Notes: generated by a model from the letters alone, not told the origin. A stretch of 6,922 nucleotides of DNA from Prolixibacteraceae bacterium (GCA_016931875.1 JAFGDX010000543.1:1-6922), one strand, 5' to 3'. Positions 1 through 6,869 are shown, counted from the stretch's first letter. Made by a program: numbers and translations.

Positions 1-464
1 ATGCTGATGTTCTTAAAACCGGCTTTCTCAGCATTTATAACCGAAGCAATGGCCTGCTGAACATCGTGCCGGCGATTCATCCGTTGTAAATGTTCATTCT
101 GAAATGCCTGTAAACCAATACTCAAGCGGTTTATTCCGGTTTGTTGTAGATTTTGGATATAATCAAAATCCAAATCATCGGGATTGGCTTCGAGGGTAAT
201 TTCAGCATCGCGGTTGATTGTAAACCGGTGGTGTAAAAATCCAAGAATTTCCCGGAGTGACGAGTCATTTAAAACCGAAGGGGTTCCTCCTCCAAAATAT
301 ATGGTTTCAATGTTTTCGTTTTCCAAATAGTCTTTTCTTTTTTCCGCCTCGTTTTGAATGGTCCTGACAAAATTTGCGGTTTGACGGGTATTTACGGTTT
401 TATAAAAATCGCAGTAGTAACATTTTTGACGACAAAATGGAACATGAATATAAATACCTGCCAT
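1..464 (-). CDS. hemW: HemW-like radical SAM heme chaperone (N-terminal part, cut by window edge)
   Basis: Translating the minus strand from the ATG at 464 gives 154 open codons running off the left edge, so only the N-terminal part is visible; family members are usually about 370-400 residues. The radical SAM cluster motif is C11-x3-C15-x2-C18, inside HVPFCRQKCYYCDFY. It is followed by FGGGTP at 57-62 (SAM binding), LEANP at 91-95, RLSIGLQ at 113-119 and MNRRH at 129-133. Position 20 is Phe, where the oxygen-independent coproporphyrinogen III dehydrogenase HemN carries a fourth Cys (CxxxCxxCxC). This favours HemW, a cytoplasmic protein that carries heme and uses a 4Fe-4S cluster with SAM, over true HemN; older annotations call such proteins HemN-like oxidases. 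It is divergent from the VanZ-like gene, with 40 bases between ATG starts. The HemW family call is firm; the heme-chaperone role rests on family knowledge. Confidence 0.93.
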   Translation of the reverse strand, partial: MAGIYIHVPFCRQKCYYCDFYKTVNTRQTANFVRTIQNEAEKRKDYLENENIETIYFGGGTPSVLNDSSLREILGFLHHRFTINRDAEITLEANPDDLDFDYIQNLQQTGINRLSIGLQAFQNEHLQRMNRRHDVQQAIASVINAEKAGFKNIS

Positions 465-504
465 ACTTTTTGTTTCTTTGCCTGTGAAATTAAACTTCCA
501 ACAT

Positions 505-882
505 ATGAAAATGATTTGGTTTGTAAAACCCTTTCTTTGGCTGGCTCTTATTTGCTATGGTTTGTTTTTGCCTGCACAAAACTTACCGGTAAAACCCTTG
601 CTTCAACTACCTCATTTTGATAAAATTGTACATTTTGGGCTTTTTTTTGTTTTTAGCCTGTTGCTTTTCAGGCCATTTAAAAAACTAAAAACCAGATACT
701 TGTTTTGGGCCCCTGTTACAGCTATTCTTCTCAGCGGATTGCTTGAGTCGGTACAACGTACCATTTCATCAACGCGAAGCAGTAACATTTACGATTTTGC
801 AGCCAATGTTTCAGGAATTTTGGTTTCCATCCTTGTTTTTCACTTTCTTGTTTCAGAAAGGAAATGGGAACGGCTGTTTTAA
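505..882 (+). CDS. VanZ-like family small membrane protein
   Basis: This is a 125-residue integral membrane protein when started at the ATG at 505. An in-frame TTG at 478 would add nine residues (MPVKLNFQH) that are not hydrophobic and lie almost against the hemW start, so I prefer 505; an ATG at 511 is also possible. Four hydrophobic segments are visible, beginning near IWFVKPFLWLALICYG, IVHFGLFFVFSLLLF, YLFWAPVTAILLSGLL and ANVSGILVSILVFHFLV. The VanZ-like signature is present: DKIVHF after the first loop, ESVQ at the end of helix 3, and a polar loop with R, S and DFAAN before helix 4. VanZ itself gives low-level teicoplanin resistance, but most short chromosomal homologues have no known function, so no resistance role should be assumed. 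It converges on the rrf2 gene and their stop codons share bases. Confidence 0.82.
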   Translation: MKMIWFVKPFLWLALICYGLFLPAQNLPVKPLLQLPHFDKIVHFGLFFVFSLLLFRPFKKLKTRYLFWAPVTAILLSGLLESVQRTISSTRSSNIYDFAANVSGILVSILVFHFLVSERKWERLF

Positions 883-1322
883 AGCCTCACCAAATCTTCA
901 AACTTATCAATGTCTTTACTAATGGTTTCGAGTGTTGTTTTTTGATAAAATCTGGAAATTTCGGCTCGTAGTTTTTCGTACTGGGCATGTACCGGACAAA
1001 ACGGTTTTGAAGGATCGTGGGTTTTGCAGGGTTCAAGACTAATCAAACAATTGGTGAAAAATTCTTCCCCATCTACCTTAATTACAATATCCCAAAGAGT
1101 TATCTCTTCTGCTTTTTTTGCCAGGGCAAATCCGCCGTTTGGCCCTTTGGTTGAAACCAGCAATTTCTGTTTCACCAGGTTTTGCAAAATTTTTCCTAAA
1201 AACGGAGAAGAAAGCCCCAAATCTTCAGAAATTTTTTTAATCCCAATTCTTTTATCCTCTTCCGAAAATTTTCCCAGATAAATCAACGCCCTGACTGCAT
1301 ATTTACAAGTATTCGACAACAT
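879..1322 (-). CDS. Rrf2-family transcriptional regulator, putative Fe-S sensor
   Basis: The 147-residue length is typical of Rrf2 proteins. The N-terminus (MLSNTCKYAVRALIYLG) is the classic Rrf2 helix, followed by a winged helix-turn-helix with the recognition region around 32-52 (SEDLGLSSPFLGKILQNL) and the wing GPNGGFALAK at 60-69. EEITLWDIV follows at 72-80. The cluster-ligand region has C92, C99 and C109, with H112 three residues after the last Cys. IscR uses C92, C98, C104 and H107, so the Cys and C-plus-3 His order is kept but the spacing is longer. This suggests an iron-sulfur or redox-responsive repressor rather than the Cys-free CymR type. It follows lutB by 11 bases and is probably cotranscribed, so autoregulation of the operon or response to Fe-S status is a reasonable inference. 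Its targets cannot be read from the sequence. Confidence 0.92.
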   Translation of the reverse strand: MLSNTCKYAVRALIYLGKFSEEDKRIGIKKISEDLGLSSPFLGKILQNLVKQKLLVSTKGPNGGFALAKKAEEITLWDIVIKVDGEEFFTNCLISLEPCKTHDPSKPFCPVHAQYEKLRAEISRFYQKTTLETISKDIDKFEDLVRL

Positions 1323-1333
1323 AACACTATTTT

Positions 1334-2704
1334 TTAAATTTTATCCAACTTCTTTAATTTGCTAAACGACTCTTTTGCAAACGTGGGTTTATTTTTTTTA
1401 CTTCCTAAAACTTTCCGGTTTAAATTTAATAAACTGTTTTTAACATTCCCATTAACCGCATCAAGGTTTTTACGGTTTTTGAATGCAAATTCATACATTT
1501 TCATCCCAAAATCCCATTTTAAGGTTCCCAGGTTCATCTCAACACTGTTTTTACGGTTGTTCAACAACAGTTCGTGCAGGGGAATTTTTACAGGGCACAC
1601 TTCGGTACAGGCGCCACAAACCGTACAGGCAAAACTTAAGTGGTTGTAACTGTCAAAACCATTAAAATAAGGTGAAATAACCGAGCCGATGGGGCCGCTG
1701 TATGTGGTGTTATAAGTGTAACCGCCCACATTTTTATAAATGGGGCAGGCATTTAAACACGCACCGCAACGAATGCATTTTAATGCGGCCGATTGTTCTC
1801 CGGCTTGTGCAATATCAGTTCTTTTATTATCAAGCAAAATTACCACCATTTTTTCCGGACCATTGCTTTCACCCGTTTTTTTTGGGCCGGTTAACAGCGA
1901 GTTGTAAACCGTAACCTGCTGGCCTGTGCCCAAGGCCGATAAAAGTGGCAAAAACAATGGCAGATGGTTTATGGAGGGTAAAATTTTTTCAATTCCTGCA
2001 ATTACGATATGAACTTTTGGAAAAGAAACCGACATAAATCCGTTTCCTTCGTTTTCGGTTAAAACAATGCCACCCACATCGGCAACCAGAAAATTTGCAC
2101 CGGTTACCCCAATTTCGGCAGAAGTAAATTGTTTTCGTAATTTTTCGCGAACAAATCCGGTTAGTTCTTCGGGGGAAGAATCCGGAGGTGTATCAAATTT
2201 TTCATTAAACAGCCGGGCCACATCTTCTTTTGATTTGTGCATGGCCGGCGTTAAAATGTGGTATGGTTTTTCGCCTGCCACCTGAACAATAAACTCGCCC
2301 AAATCGGTTTCAACAGGCTCCACTCCCATTTCCTCCACGTGTTTATTCAATTCAATTTCTTCCGAAATCATGGATTTACTTTTTACCATGAGCCGGGCAT
2401 TGTTTTCCTTTGCAACGCGGGTGATTTCGTTTACAGCTTCATGGCCGTTGCGGGCCCAGATTACTTCGATTCCGTTTTTTTGGGCATTTTTTTCAAATTC
2501 TTCGAGATAAGTTGCCAGGTTTTTAACAACATCCGATTTTATATACGAAGCCCGTTCTTTGGCCAGATTCAGATTTTTATAGCGTAATTTTCCTTTGGCA
2601 ACGGCTTCGTTGTATCTTGAAATATTAAAATTTATGGTTTTCCGATGTTTTTTGTCGAACGCGATGGAGGAGTCTTTCAGAAATTTCCTTTTGTATACCG
2701 GCAT
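1334..2704 (-). CDS. lutB: LutB-like iron-sulfur protein (LUD domain plus two 4Fe-4S motifs)
   Basis: The 456-residue protein has the LutB architecture. An N-terminal helical stretch is followed by a LUD domain (about 60-295) with ARLMVKSKSM, GVTGANFLVADVGGI and ENEGN motifs. Next is a ferredoxin-like pair, C310-C313-C316-C320-P and C360-C363-C366-C370-P, each CxxCxxCxxxCP and able to bind a 4Fe-4S cluster. The C-terminal tail (about 390-430, with KWDFGMKMYEFAF) resembles the LutB C-terminal domain. In Bacillus subtilis, LutABC together oxidise L-lactate to pyruvate, with LutB as the electron-transfer subunit; it is cytoplasmic or membrane-associated. Here neither LutA (cysteine-rich CCG protein) nor LutC is adjacent. 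The start codon lies one base after the rpiB stop, implying translational coupling, and rrf2 follows after 11 bases. Family assignment is strong; lactate as substrate is inference. Confidence 0.93.
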   Translation of the reverse strand: MPVYKRKFLKDSSIAFDKKHRKTINFNISRYNEAVAKGKLRYKNLNLAKERASYIKSDVVKNLATYLEEFEKNAQKNGIEVIWARNGHEAVNEITRVAKENNARLMVKSKSMISEEIELNKHVEEMGVEPVETDLGEFIVQVAGEKPYHILTPAMHKSKEDVARLFNEKFDTPPDSSPEELTGFVREKLRKQFTSAEIGVTGANFLVADVGGIVLTENEGNGFMSVSFPKVHIVIAGIEKILPSINHLPLFLPLLSALGTGQQVTVYNSLLTGPKKTGESNGPEKMVVILLDNKRTDIAQAGEQSAALKCIRCGACLNACPIYKNVGGYTYNTTYSGPIGSVISPYFNGFDSYNHLSFACTVCGACTEVCPVKIPLHELLLNNRKNSVEMNLGTLKWDFGMKMYEFAFKNRKNLDAVNGNVKNSLLNLNRKVLGSKKNKPTFAKESFSKLKKLDKI

Positions 2705-2705
2705 A

Positions 2706-3155
2706 TTATTTTATCGGAATTTTTGCAATTCTTCGTTCATGGCGGCCTCCTTCAAATTCAGCATTTAAATAAGCATCCACAATGGCAATGGTTTCATCTT
2801 CGGTAACAAATCGGGCCGGAATGGCACATATATTTGCATTATTGTGTTGTTTGGCCAAAGCTCCAATTTCAGCATTCCAACACAATGCCGAACGAACATT
2901 TGGATATTTGTTGGCTGTGATACTAATTCCCTGTCCGCTTCCGCAAAAGGTGATGCCAATTTCAAATTCACCTTCGTTTACAGCTTTACCAATTTTATGG
3001 GCAAAATCAGGATAATCACAACTTTCTTCTGAATAACAGCCAAAGTCTTTACAGGCAATTCCCTGTTTTTGCAAGTAGTTCACTATTACCTGTTTTTTTT
3101 CAAAACCTGCGTGATCGCTTGCCAGGGCAATCACCTTTCCAGCTAAATTTTTCAT
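2706..3155 (-). CDS. rpiB: Ribose-5-phosphate isomerase B
   Basis: RpiB interconverts ribose 5-phosphate and ribulose 5-phosphate in the non-oxidative pentose phosphate pathway, in the cytoplasm. The 149-residue length is normal for the RpiB/LacAB family. Visible motifs are ASDHAGFEKK (12-21, phosphate and sugar binding), YPDFA (48-52), FCGSGQGISITANK (70-83), RSALCW (88-93), HNNAN (104-108) and FEGGRHERR (134-142). Relative to E. coli RpiB, C71 matches the catalytic base Cys66, H104 matches His99 and R138 matches Arg133, all with a constant offset of five, so the active site looks intact. The ATG at 3155 is the natural start, with a few residues before VIALASDHAG. It follows the flippase gene by 27 bases and precedes lutB by one base. 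Some family members isomerise allose 6-phosphate, but nothing here points to that. Confidence 0.96.
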   Translation of the reverse strand: MKNLAGKVIALASDHAGFEKKQVIVNYLQKQGIACKDFGCYSEESCDYPDFAHKIGKAVNEGEFEIGITFCGSGQGISITANKYPNVRSALCWNAEIGALAKQHNNANICAIPARFVTEDETIAIVDAYLNAEFEGGRHERRIAKIPIK

Positions 3156-3182
3156 TCCGGCAAAATTAATAGTTTTTGGTAT

Positions 3183-4667
3183 TTATTTCTTTTTACTGAA
3201 TTTAAATAAGCCTCTCAATTCCATTTTTTCCCATTTTAAAACAACCAGCACATACATTGCAATAAAAAGCAGGTGAGCTGAAAATTTCAAAACCGGTGTT
3301 TGCGTTGAAGTATATAAAGATAAAATATAAATAACAACGGCTACGAGGAAATAGGCTCCTATCCGTTTTAAGTTGTATGGTACGGGGTAATATTTTTGTC
3401 CTAAAAAATAGGAAAGGGTCATCATTACAAAAAAACAGGCAAAAACGGCTATTGCCGAGCCCATGTAGCCCATCACCGGGAGAAGCAAAAAGTTAAGAAC
3501 CAAGGTTACGGCGGCTCCTGTCAATGCCATGTAGGCGCCATACCGCGTCATATCTTTCAGCTTGTACCACAATGATAAGGTAAAGTAAATTCCAAAAAAA
3601 AGGTTGGCCATCAAAATTACGGGCACCACTTTTAGTCCCTCGTGATATTCAGTATCGATAACTACTTTAATTACGTCGATAAACAACACCATTCCAAGAA
3701 AAATAAGCAGGCCAAAAATGACAAAATACTTCATTACCGTGGCATACATCCGTGGGTCTTCTTTTGAATCTCCGCGTGAAAAGAAAAAAGGTTCAAAAGC
3801 ATATCTGAATGCCTGAATAAACATATTCATTAAAACTGCCAGTTTATAATTTGCCCCGTACACGCCCAACTGAAACATGGGATCCTGGTTCTCGGGAATC
3901 AAAACCGGAATGAGCACCTTGTCGATATTCTGATTTACCATTCCTGCCAAACCAACAATCAAAATAGGAAAACCGTAACTCAACATCTGAGCCAGCAATT
4001 TTTTATCAAACTGAAATGAAATCCGGAATATCTCGGGCAAAAGCAAAATAAGCGTAATGATTGAAGCCAGCAAATTGGAAATAAAAATATATCCTACTCC
4101 AATCTCCGGAGAATAAAACAGGTTCACAAACGAATCGGGGTTGCCGGCAAGCAGTTTCGGACAAATTGTAAGAAAAAACAGGTTAAACCCGATGTTAAAT
4201 CCAATATTTACAATTTTCAGAAAGGCAAATTTCCCCGGACGGTTATTCAGCCGCAACCGGGCAAACGGAATGTTTGAAAAAACATCGATGCCCAAAATAA
4301 CGGCAAACCACGAAATGTATTCCGGATGATTGGGGTATTGAATAAACGAAGCAATTTCGTTATTAAATGCAATGGCCAGAAAAACAAAACTTACCGAGGT
4401 AAAAAACAGCGAAATAAGGGAAGTAGAATATATTTTTTCAGGATCGGTACTTTTTGATGCGTACCTGAAATACGACGTTTCCATTCCGTAAGCCAGTAAT
4501 ACCAGAAAAAACGAAACCATGGCATACAAATTGGCAACCACTCCGTATTCTTCGGGCGCAAAAATAAACGAATAGTAAGGAACCAGCCACCAGTTTAAAA
4601 ACCGTCCAACTATACTGCTAACACCATAAATGGCCGTATCGCCTGCGAGTTTTTTAAATGAATTCAA
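3183..4667 (-). CDS. Oligosaccharide flippase / polysaccharide biosynthesis membrane protein (MOP superfamily)
   Basis: This 494-residue polytopic membrane protein belongs to the Wzx/MATE-like (MOP) superfamily that moves lipid-linked sugars across the inner membrane. The N-terminus is typical of these transporters: KKLAGDTAIYGVSSIVGRFL (6-24), then LVPYYSFIFAPEEYG (28-42) and the YGMETSYFRYA segment (60-70). About 12-14 hydrophobic segments can be traced, for example near 46-60, 83-101, 118-134, 193-211, 231-245, 311-331, 348-366, 377-397, 402-421, 436-452 and 463-478. A Lys/Arg-rich tail ends the protein, as expected for a cytoplasmic C-terminus. No glycosyltransferases flank it, so it is not in an obvious O-antigen locus and its cargo is unknown. 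From memory, Bacteroidota often keep such a flippase near ruvB. A TATCTTTG element sits 17 bases upstream, so it probably heads the flippase-rpiB-lutB-rrf2 unit. Confidence 0.88.
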   Translation of the reverse strand: MNSFKKLAGDTAIYGVSSIVGRFLNWWLVPYYSFIFAPEEYGVVANLYAMVSFFLVLLAYGMETSYFRYASKSTDPEKIYSTSLISLFFTSVSFVFLAIAFNNEIASFIQYPNHPEYISWFAVILGIDVFSNIPFARLRLNNRPGKFAFLKIVNIGFNIGFNLFFLTICPKLLAGNPDSFVNLFYSPEIGVGYIFISNLLASIITLILLLPEIFRISFQFDKKLLAQMLSYGFPILIVGLAGMVNQNIDKVLIPVLIPENQDPMFQLGVYGANYKLAVLMNMFIQAFRYAFEPFFFSRGDSKEDPRMYATVMKYFVIFGLLIFLGMVLFIDVIKVVIDTEYHEGLKVVPVILMANLFFGIYFTLSLWYKLKDMTRYGAYMALTGAAVTLVLNFLLLPVMGYMGSAIAVFACFFVMMTLSYFLGQKYYPVPYNLKRIGAYFLVAVVIYILSLYTSTQTPVLKFSAHLLFIAMYVLVVLKWEKMELRGLFKFSKKK

Positions 4668-4683
4668 ATCCTTAAATTTTAAA

Positions 4684-4691
4684 CAAAGATA
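4684..4691 (-). promoter_or_regulatory. Putative -7 promoter element (TATCTTTG) for the flippase operon
   Basis: The plus strand reads CAAAGATA, which is TATCTTTG on the minus strand, a full match to the Bacteroidota -7 consensus TAnnTTTG recognised by the unusual primary sigma factor. Its 3' end is 16 bases before the flippase ATG, so the leader would be very short. A clean -33 TTTG is not visible at the usual distance, only a T-rich stretch. Assignment is from position and consensus alone. Confidence 0.5.
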
Positions 4692-4745
4692 GTATTCATA
4701 TTCATTGGGAAAACGAAAATACCATCCGCATTTATTTTTAAGTTT

Positions 4746-4753
4746 TATCTTTG
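4746..4753 (+). promoter_or_regulatory. Putative -7 promoter element (TATCTTTG) for the cyclotransferase gene
   Basis: TATCTTTG matches the Bacteroidota -7 consensus TAnnTTTG in all six fixed positions and is identical to the element on the other strand 62 bases away. It ends 28 bases before the ATG at 4782, which would give a leader of roughly 20 nucleotides. No good -33 TTTG lies about 20 bases upstream, where the sequence is CATTTATTTT-like, so strength is uncertain. Confidence 0.5.
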
Positions 4754-4781
4754 GTGAAACATAAATGAAAGATTTGTACGT

Positions 4782-5855
4782 ATGAAGAAATCGCTTTTTC
4801 CCTTGGTACTTTTATTTTGTTTGTTTGTCACTTTTTTTTCGTGTTCAAATAAACCCCAACGCTCGCGCAAACCGGTTAGCAACATTGTTGTTCAACCCGC
4901 CAAACAAAATTATATTTTTGGCGAAGAAGTTACAGTTGAGGTAAAAACAAAAGTCAAAAACGGAGAAATTAAAAATATACAGTTGTATTACGAAAATCAA
5001 TTGATTAAAGAAAGCAACGAACTTGAATTTTCGGTTCCGGGCATTGAACTGAATTCGCTGGGAAATAACAACTTCAGAGTACTTGCCACAAAAACCGACG
5101 GGGTAAACAACACACGCATAAAAAGCCTTTTGGTTATTTCCGATGTTGCACCAAAAAATTACAGTTACCAGGTAGTAAACAATTACCCGCATTCAAAAAC
5201 TGCATTTACTGAAGGTTTTGAATTTTACGCTGGTTTTTTGTATGAAGGAACCGGAAACCATGGCGAATCGCATATTACAAAAACACAGCTCAACACCGGA
5301 AATGTCGTTCAGCAATATTCGCTCGATGAAAAATATTTTGGCGAAGGAATTACCATTTTGAACGACAAAATTTACCAACTAACTTACAAAGCGCAAAAAG
5401 GATTTGTTTATAATCTTTCTGATTTTGCCCTCGTTGATAGTTTCCGCTACAATTCGCGCGAAGGCTGGGGTTTGACAAACGACGGTACCAACCTGATAAT
5501 GAGCAACGGAACCCATACATTAACATGGATTAACCCGAATAATTTTTCGGAAGTAAAAACACTGCAGGTAGCCAGCAACAAGGGTTTGATAAATTTTATC
5601 AACGAACTGGAATACATAAACGGAAAAATTTTTGCCAATGTTTATACTACCAACATCATCATTGAAATTGACCCGGAAACCGGCAAAGTACTTTCTGAAA
5701 TCAATTTGGACGGGATTATGAACATGTACACCAATGCTTCGGAAACGATTGATTATATGAACGGAATTGCGTACGACAAGGAAAACGACCGTTTGTTTGT
5801 TACCGGAAAATACTGGCCACGGCTTTTCGAAATAAAGCTGGTTGCATCAGAATAA
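4782..5855 (+). CDS. Lipoprotein glutaminyl-peptide cyclotransferase (plant-type, beta-propeller) with N-terminal Ig-like region
   Basis: The enzyme family converts N-terminal glutamine of peptides to pyroglutamate, releasing ammonia. The 357-residue protein starts with a lipoprotein signal peptide: [12 protein letters not shown], then a hydrophobic stretch ending TFFSC with the lipid-attachment Cys at 21. Export and membrane anchoring are therefore likely. Residues about 35-122 form a beta-rich Ig-like region. The catalytic five-bladed propeller covers about 125-355, with FTEGF (142-146), [11 protein letters not shown] (153-163), FGEGIT (186-191), EGWGLTNDG (227-235), [15 protein letters not shown] (274-288), IDPETGKV (296-303), NGIAYD (327-332) and [10 protein letters not shown] (337-346). 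By spacing against papaya cyclotransferase as I recall it (Gln24, Glu69, Asn155, Lys225), the equivalents are E144, E188, N274 and K343; the first is Glu instead of Gln. Its stop overlaps the 3' end of convergent ruvB. The family call is strong; the physiological substrate is unknown. Confidence 0.93.
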   Translation: MKKSLFPLVLLFCLFVTFFSCSNKPQRSRKPVSNIVVQPAKQNYIFGEEVTVEVKTKVKNGEIKNIQLYYENQLIKESNELEFSVPGIELNSLGNNNFRVLATKTDGVNNTRIKSLLVISDVAPKNYSYQVVNNYPHSKTAFTEGFEFYAGFLYEGTGNHGESHITKTQLNTGNVVQQYSLDEKYFGEGITILNDKIYQLTYKAQKGFVYNLSDFALVDSFRYNSREGWGLTNDGTNLIMSNGTHTLTWINPNNFSEVKTLQVASNKGLINFINELEYINGKIFANVYTTNIIIEIDPETGKVLSEINLDGIMNMYTNASETIDYMNGIAYDKENDRLFVTGKYWPRLFEIKLVASE

Positions 5856-6869
5856 AGTGGGAGAATCGCCGTATTTTATTCTCCCCAAATGTTTATAGGC
5901 CAGTTCTGTTGCTTCTCTGCCGCGGGGTGTTCGTTTTATAAATCCTTCTTTTATCAGAAACGGTTCATACACTTCTTCAATGGTTCCGGCATCTTCGCCC
6001 ACCGCAGTGGCAATGGTGGTAATCCCTACCGGGCCGCCTTTAAATTTATCGATGATACAATACAAAATGCGGTTGTCCATTTCATCCAACCCGTATTCAT
6101 CAATATTCAGTGCTTTTAACGCATGTTTTGTTATGTCCATATCTATTTTTCCCGAGCCTTTTACCTGGGCAAAATCGCGTACCCTGCGCAACAATGAATT
6201 TACAATACGTGGAGTACCTCTGCTCCGTGAAGCAATTTCATTTGCAGCATCGTCAGAAATATATACATCCAGAATCCCGGCCGAGCGTTTTACGATTCCG
6301 GTTAAAACATCGGAATCATAATATTCCAGGTGAGAGTTGATACCAAAACGGGCTCTTAAAGGAGATGTTAACAGCCCCGAGCGGGTTGTAGCCCCAATTA
6401 AGGTAAACGGGTTTAATTCCAGCTGAATGGAACGTGCGCTGGGCCCTTTGTCAATCATAATATCAATCCTGAAATCTTCCATGGCTGAATACAAATACTC
6501 TTCAACAATGGGCGAAAGACGGTGAATTTCGTCGATAAAAAGCACATCCTTGTCTTCAAGATTGGTAAGCAGTCCTGCTAAATCGCCGGGTTTATCGAGC
6601 ACCGGGCCCGAAGTAATTTTTATTCCTACACCCAGTTCGTTGGCAATAATATTTGATAAGGTTGTTTTTCCCAATCCGGGCGGCCCGTGTAAAAGAACAT
6701 GGTCCAGAGATTCTCCGCGTAATTTAGCCGCTTTTACAAACACCTTCAGGTTTTCAACAATCTGGCTTTGCCCGTTAAAATCGTCAAATTCCAGCGGACG
6801 CAGTTTCTTATCCAACTCCCGGTCGGTTTCCGAAAAATTTTCACCTCTTATATCAATTGTTTCATCCAT
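5847..6869 (-). CDS. ruvB: Holliday junction branch migration helicase RuvB
   Basis: RuvB is the hexameric AAA+ ATPase that, with RuvA, drives branch migration of Holliday junctions. I start it at the ATG at 6869 (340 residues, [12 protein letters not shown]), which matches typical Bacteroidota RuvB N-termini. A GTG at 6875 would add only two residues. In ATG numbering, Walker A GPPGLGKT is at 62-69, Walker B with DEIH at 113-116, sensor 1 GATTRSG at 159-165, the arginine-finger segment LRARFG at 171-176 and sensor 2 GTPR at 218-221. The C-terminal winged-helix DNA-binding domain has [10 protein letters not shown] near 278-287 and [13 protein letters not shown] near 309-321. All key residues are present and the length is normal. 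The upstream minus-strand reading frame stops at 6875-6877, five bases before the ATG, suggesting cotranscription. The last three codons overlap the cyclotransferase gene on the other strand. Confidence 0.98.
   Translation of the reverse strand: MDETIDIRGENFSETDRELDKKLRPLEFDDFNGQSQIVENLKVFVKAAKLRGESLDHVLLHGPPGLGKTTLSNIIANELGVGIKITSGPVLDKPGDLAGLLTNLEDKDVLFIDEIHRLSPIVEEYLYSAMEDFRIDIMIDKGPSARSIQLELNPFTLIGATTRSGLLTSPLRARFGINSHLEYYDSDVLTGIVKRSAGILDVYISDDAANEIASRSRGTPRIVNSLLRRVRDFAQVKGSGKIDMDITKHALKALNIDEYGLDEMDNRILYCIIDKFKGGPVGITTIATAVGEDAGTIEEVYEPFLIKEGFIKRTPRGREATELAYKHLGRIKYGDSPTLF
5859..5885. terminator. Candidate terminator hairpin at the convergent cyclotransferase/ruvB junction
   Basis: GGGAGAAT (5859-5866) pairs perfectly with ATTCTCCC (5878-5885), giving an 8-bp stem with an 11-base loop. 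It begins three bases after the cyclotransferase stop codon, where a terminator is expected, but lies entirely inside the last codons of ruvB (encoding GRIKYGDSP). Neither side is followed by a strong T-run: the plus side continues CAAATG, the minus side ACTTTATT. It could work as a weak or bidirectional terminator, or be a chance result of coding constraint. Confidence 0.35.

Larger units (their letters stand above)
4668..4781. other. Divergent intergenic region between the flippase and cyclotransferase genes
   Basis: This 114-base AT-rich gap is the only sizeable non-coding stretch in the window. It lies between two divergent starts and holds a TATCTTTG element on each strand, described separately. 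No clear Shine-Dalgarno sequence precedes either ATG, and I see no convincing riboswitch or large hairpin. The gene-poor sequence fits two back-to-back promoters. Confidence 0.7.

Noticed and set aside
473..480. TTTCTTTG in the hemW/VanZ-like divergent gap, a near match to TAnnTTTG on the plus strand
   Set aside because: The conserved A is missing and there is no -33 partner in the short gap. Too weak to list as a promoter, although some promoter for the VanZ-like gene must be near here.
354..620. Plus-strand open frame of 88 codons spanning the hemW start and the beginning of the VanZ-like gene
   Set aside because: It overlaps hemW antisense and the VanZ-like gene in another frame, and both of those have clear family motifs while this does not.
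872..886. GGCT / AGCC inverted repeat around the shared stop codons of the VanZ-like gene and rrf2
   Set aside because: The stem is only four base pairs with a seven-base loop and no T-run, so it is not a credible terminator.
2258..2587. Plus-strand open frame of 109 codons opposite lutB
   Set aside because: It is fully antisense to a well-conserved LUD domain, its translation has no recognisable motif, and the rich Phe/His composition is typical of a complement shadow.
3161..3168. TAATTTTG on the minus strand (plus CAAAATTA), a match to the Bacteroidota -7 consensus just before rpiB
   Set aside because: It lies only five bases before the rpiB ATG, so transcripts would be nearly leaderless, and there is no -33 element. 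A six-fixed-base AT-rich match is expected often in this sequence; cotranscription with the flippase is simpler.
4845..5192. Minus-strand open frame of 115 codons opposite the cyclotransferase gene
   Set aside because: It lies wholly within the opposite strand of a confident gene and gives a Phe/Asn/Val-rich translation without family features.
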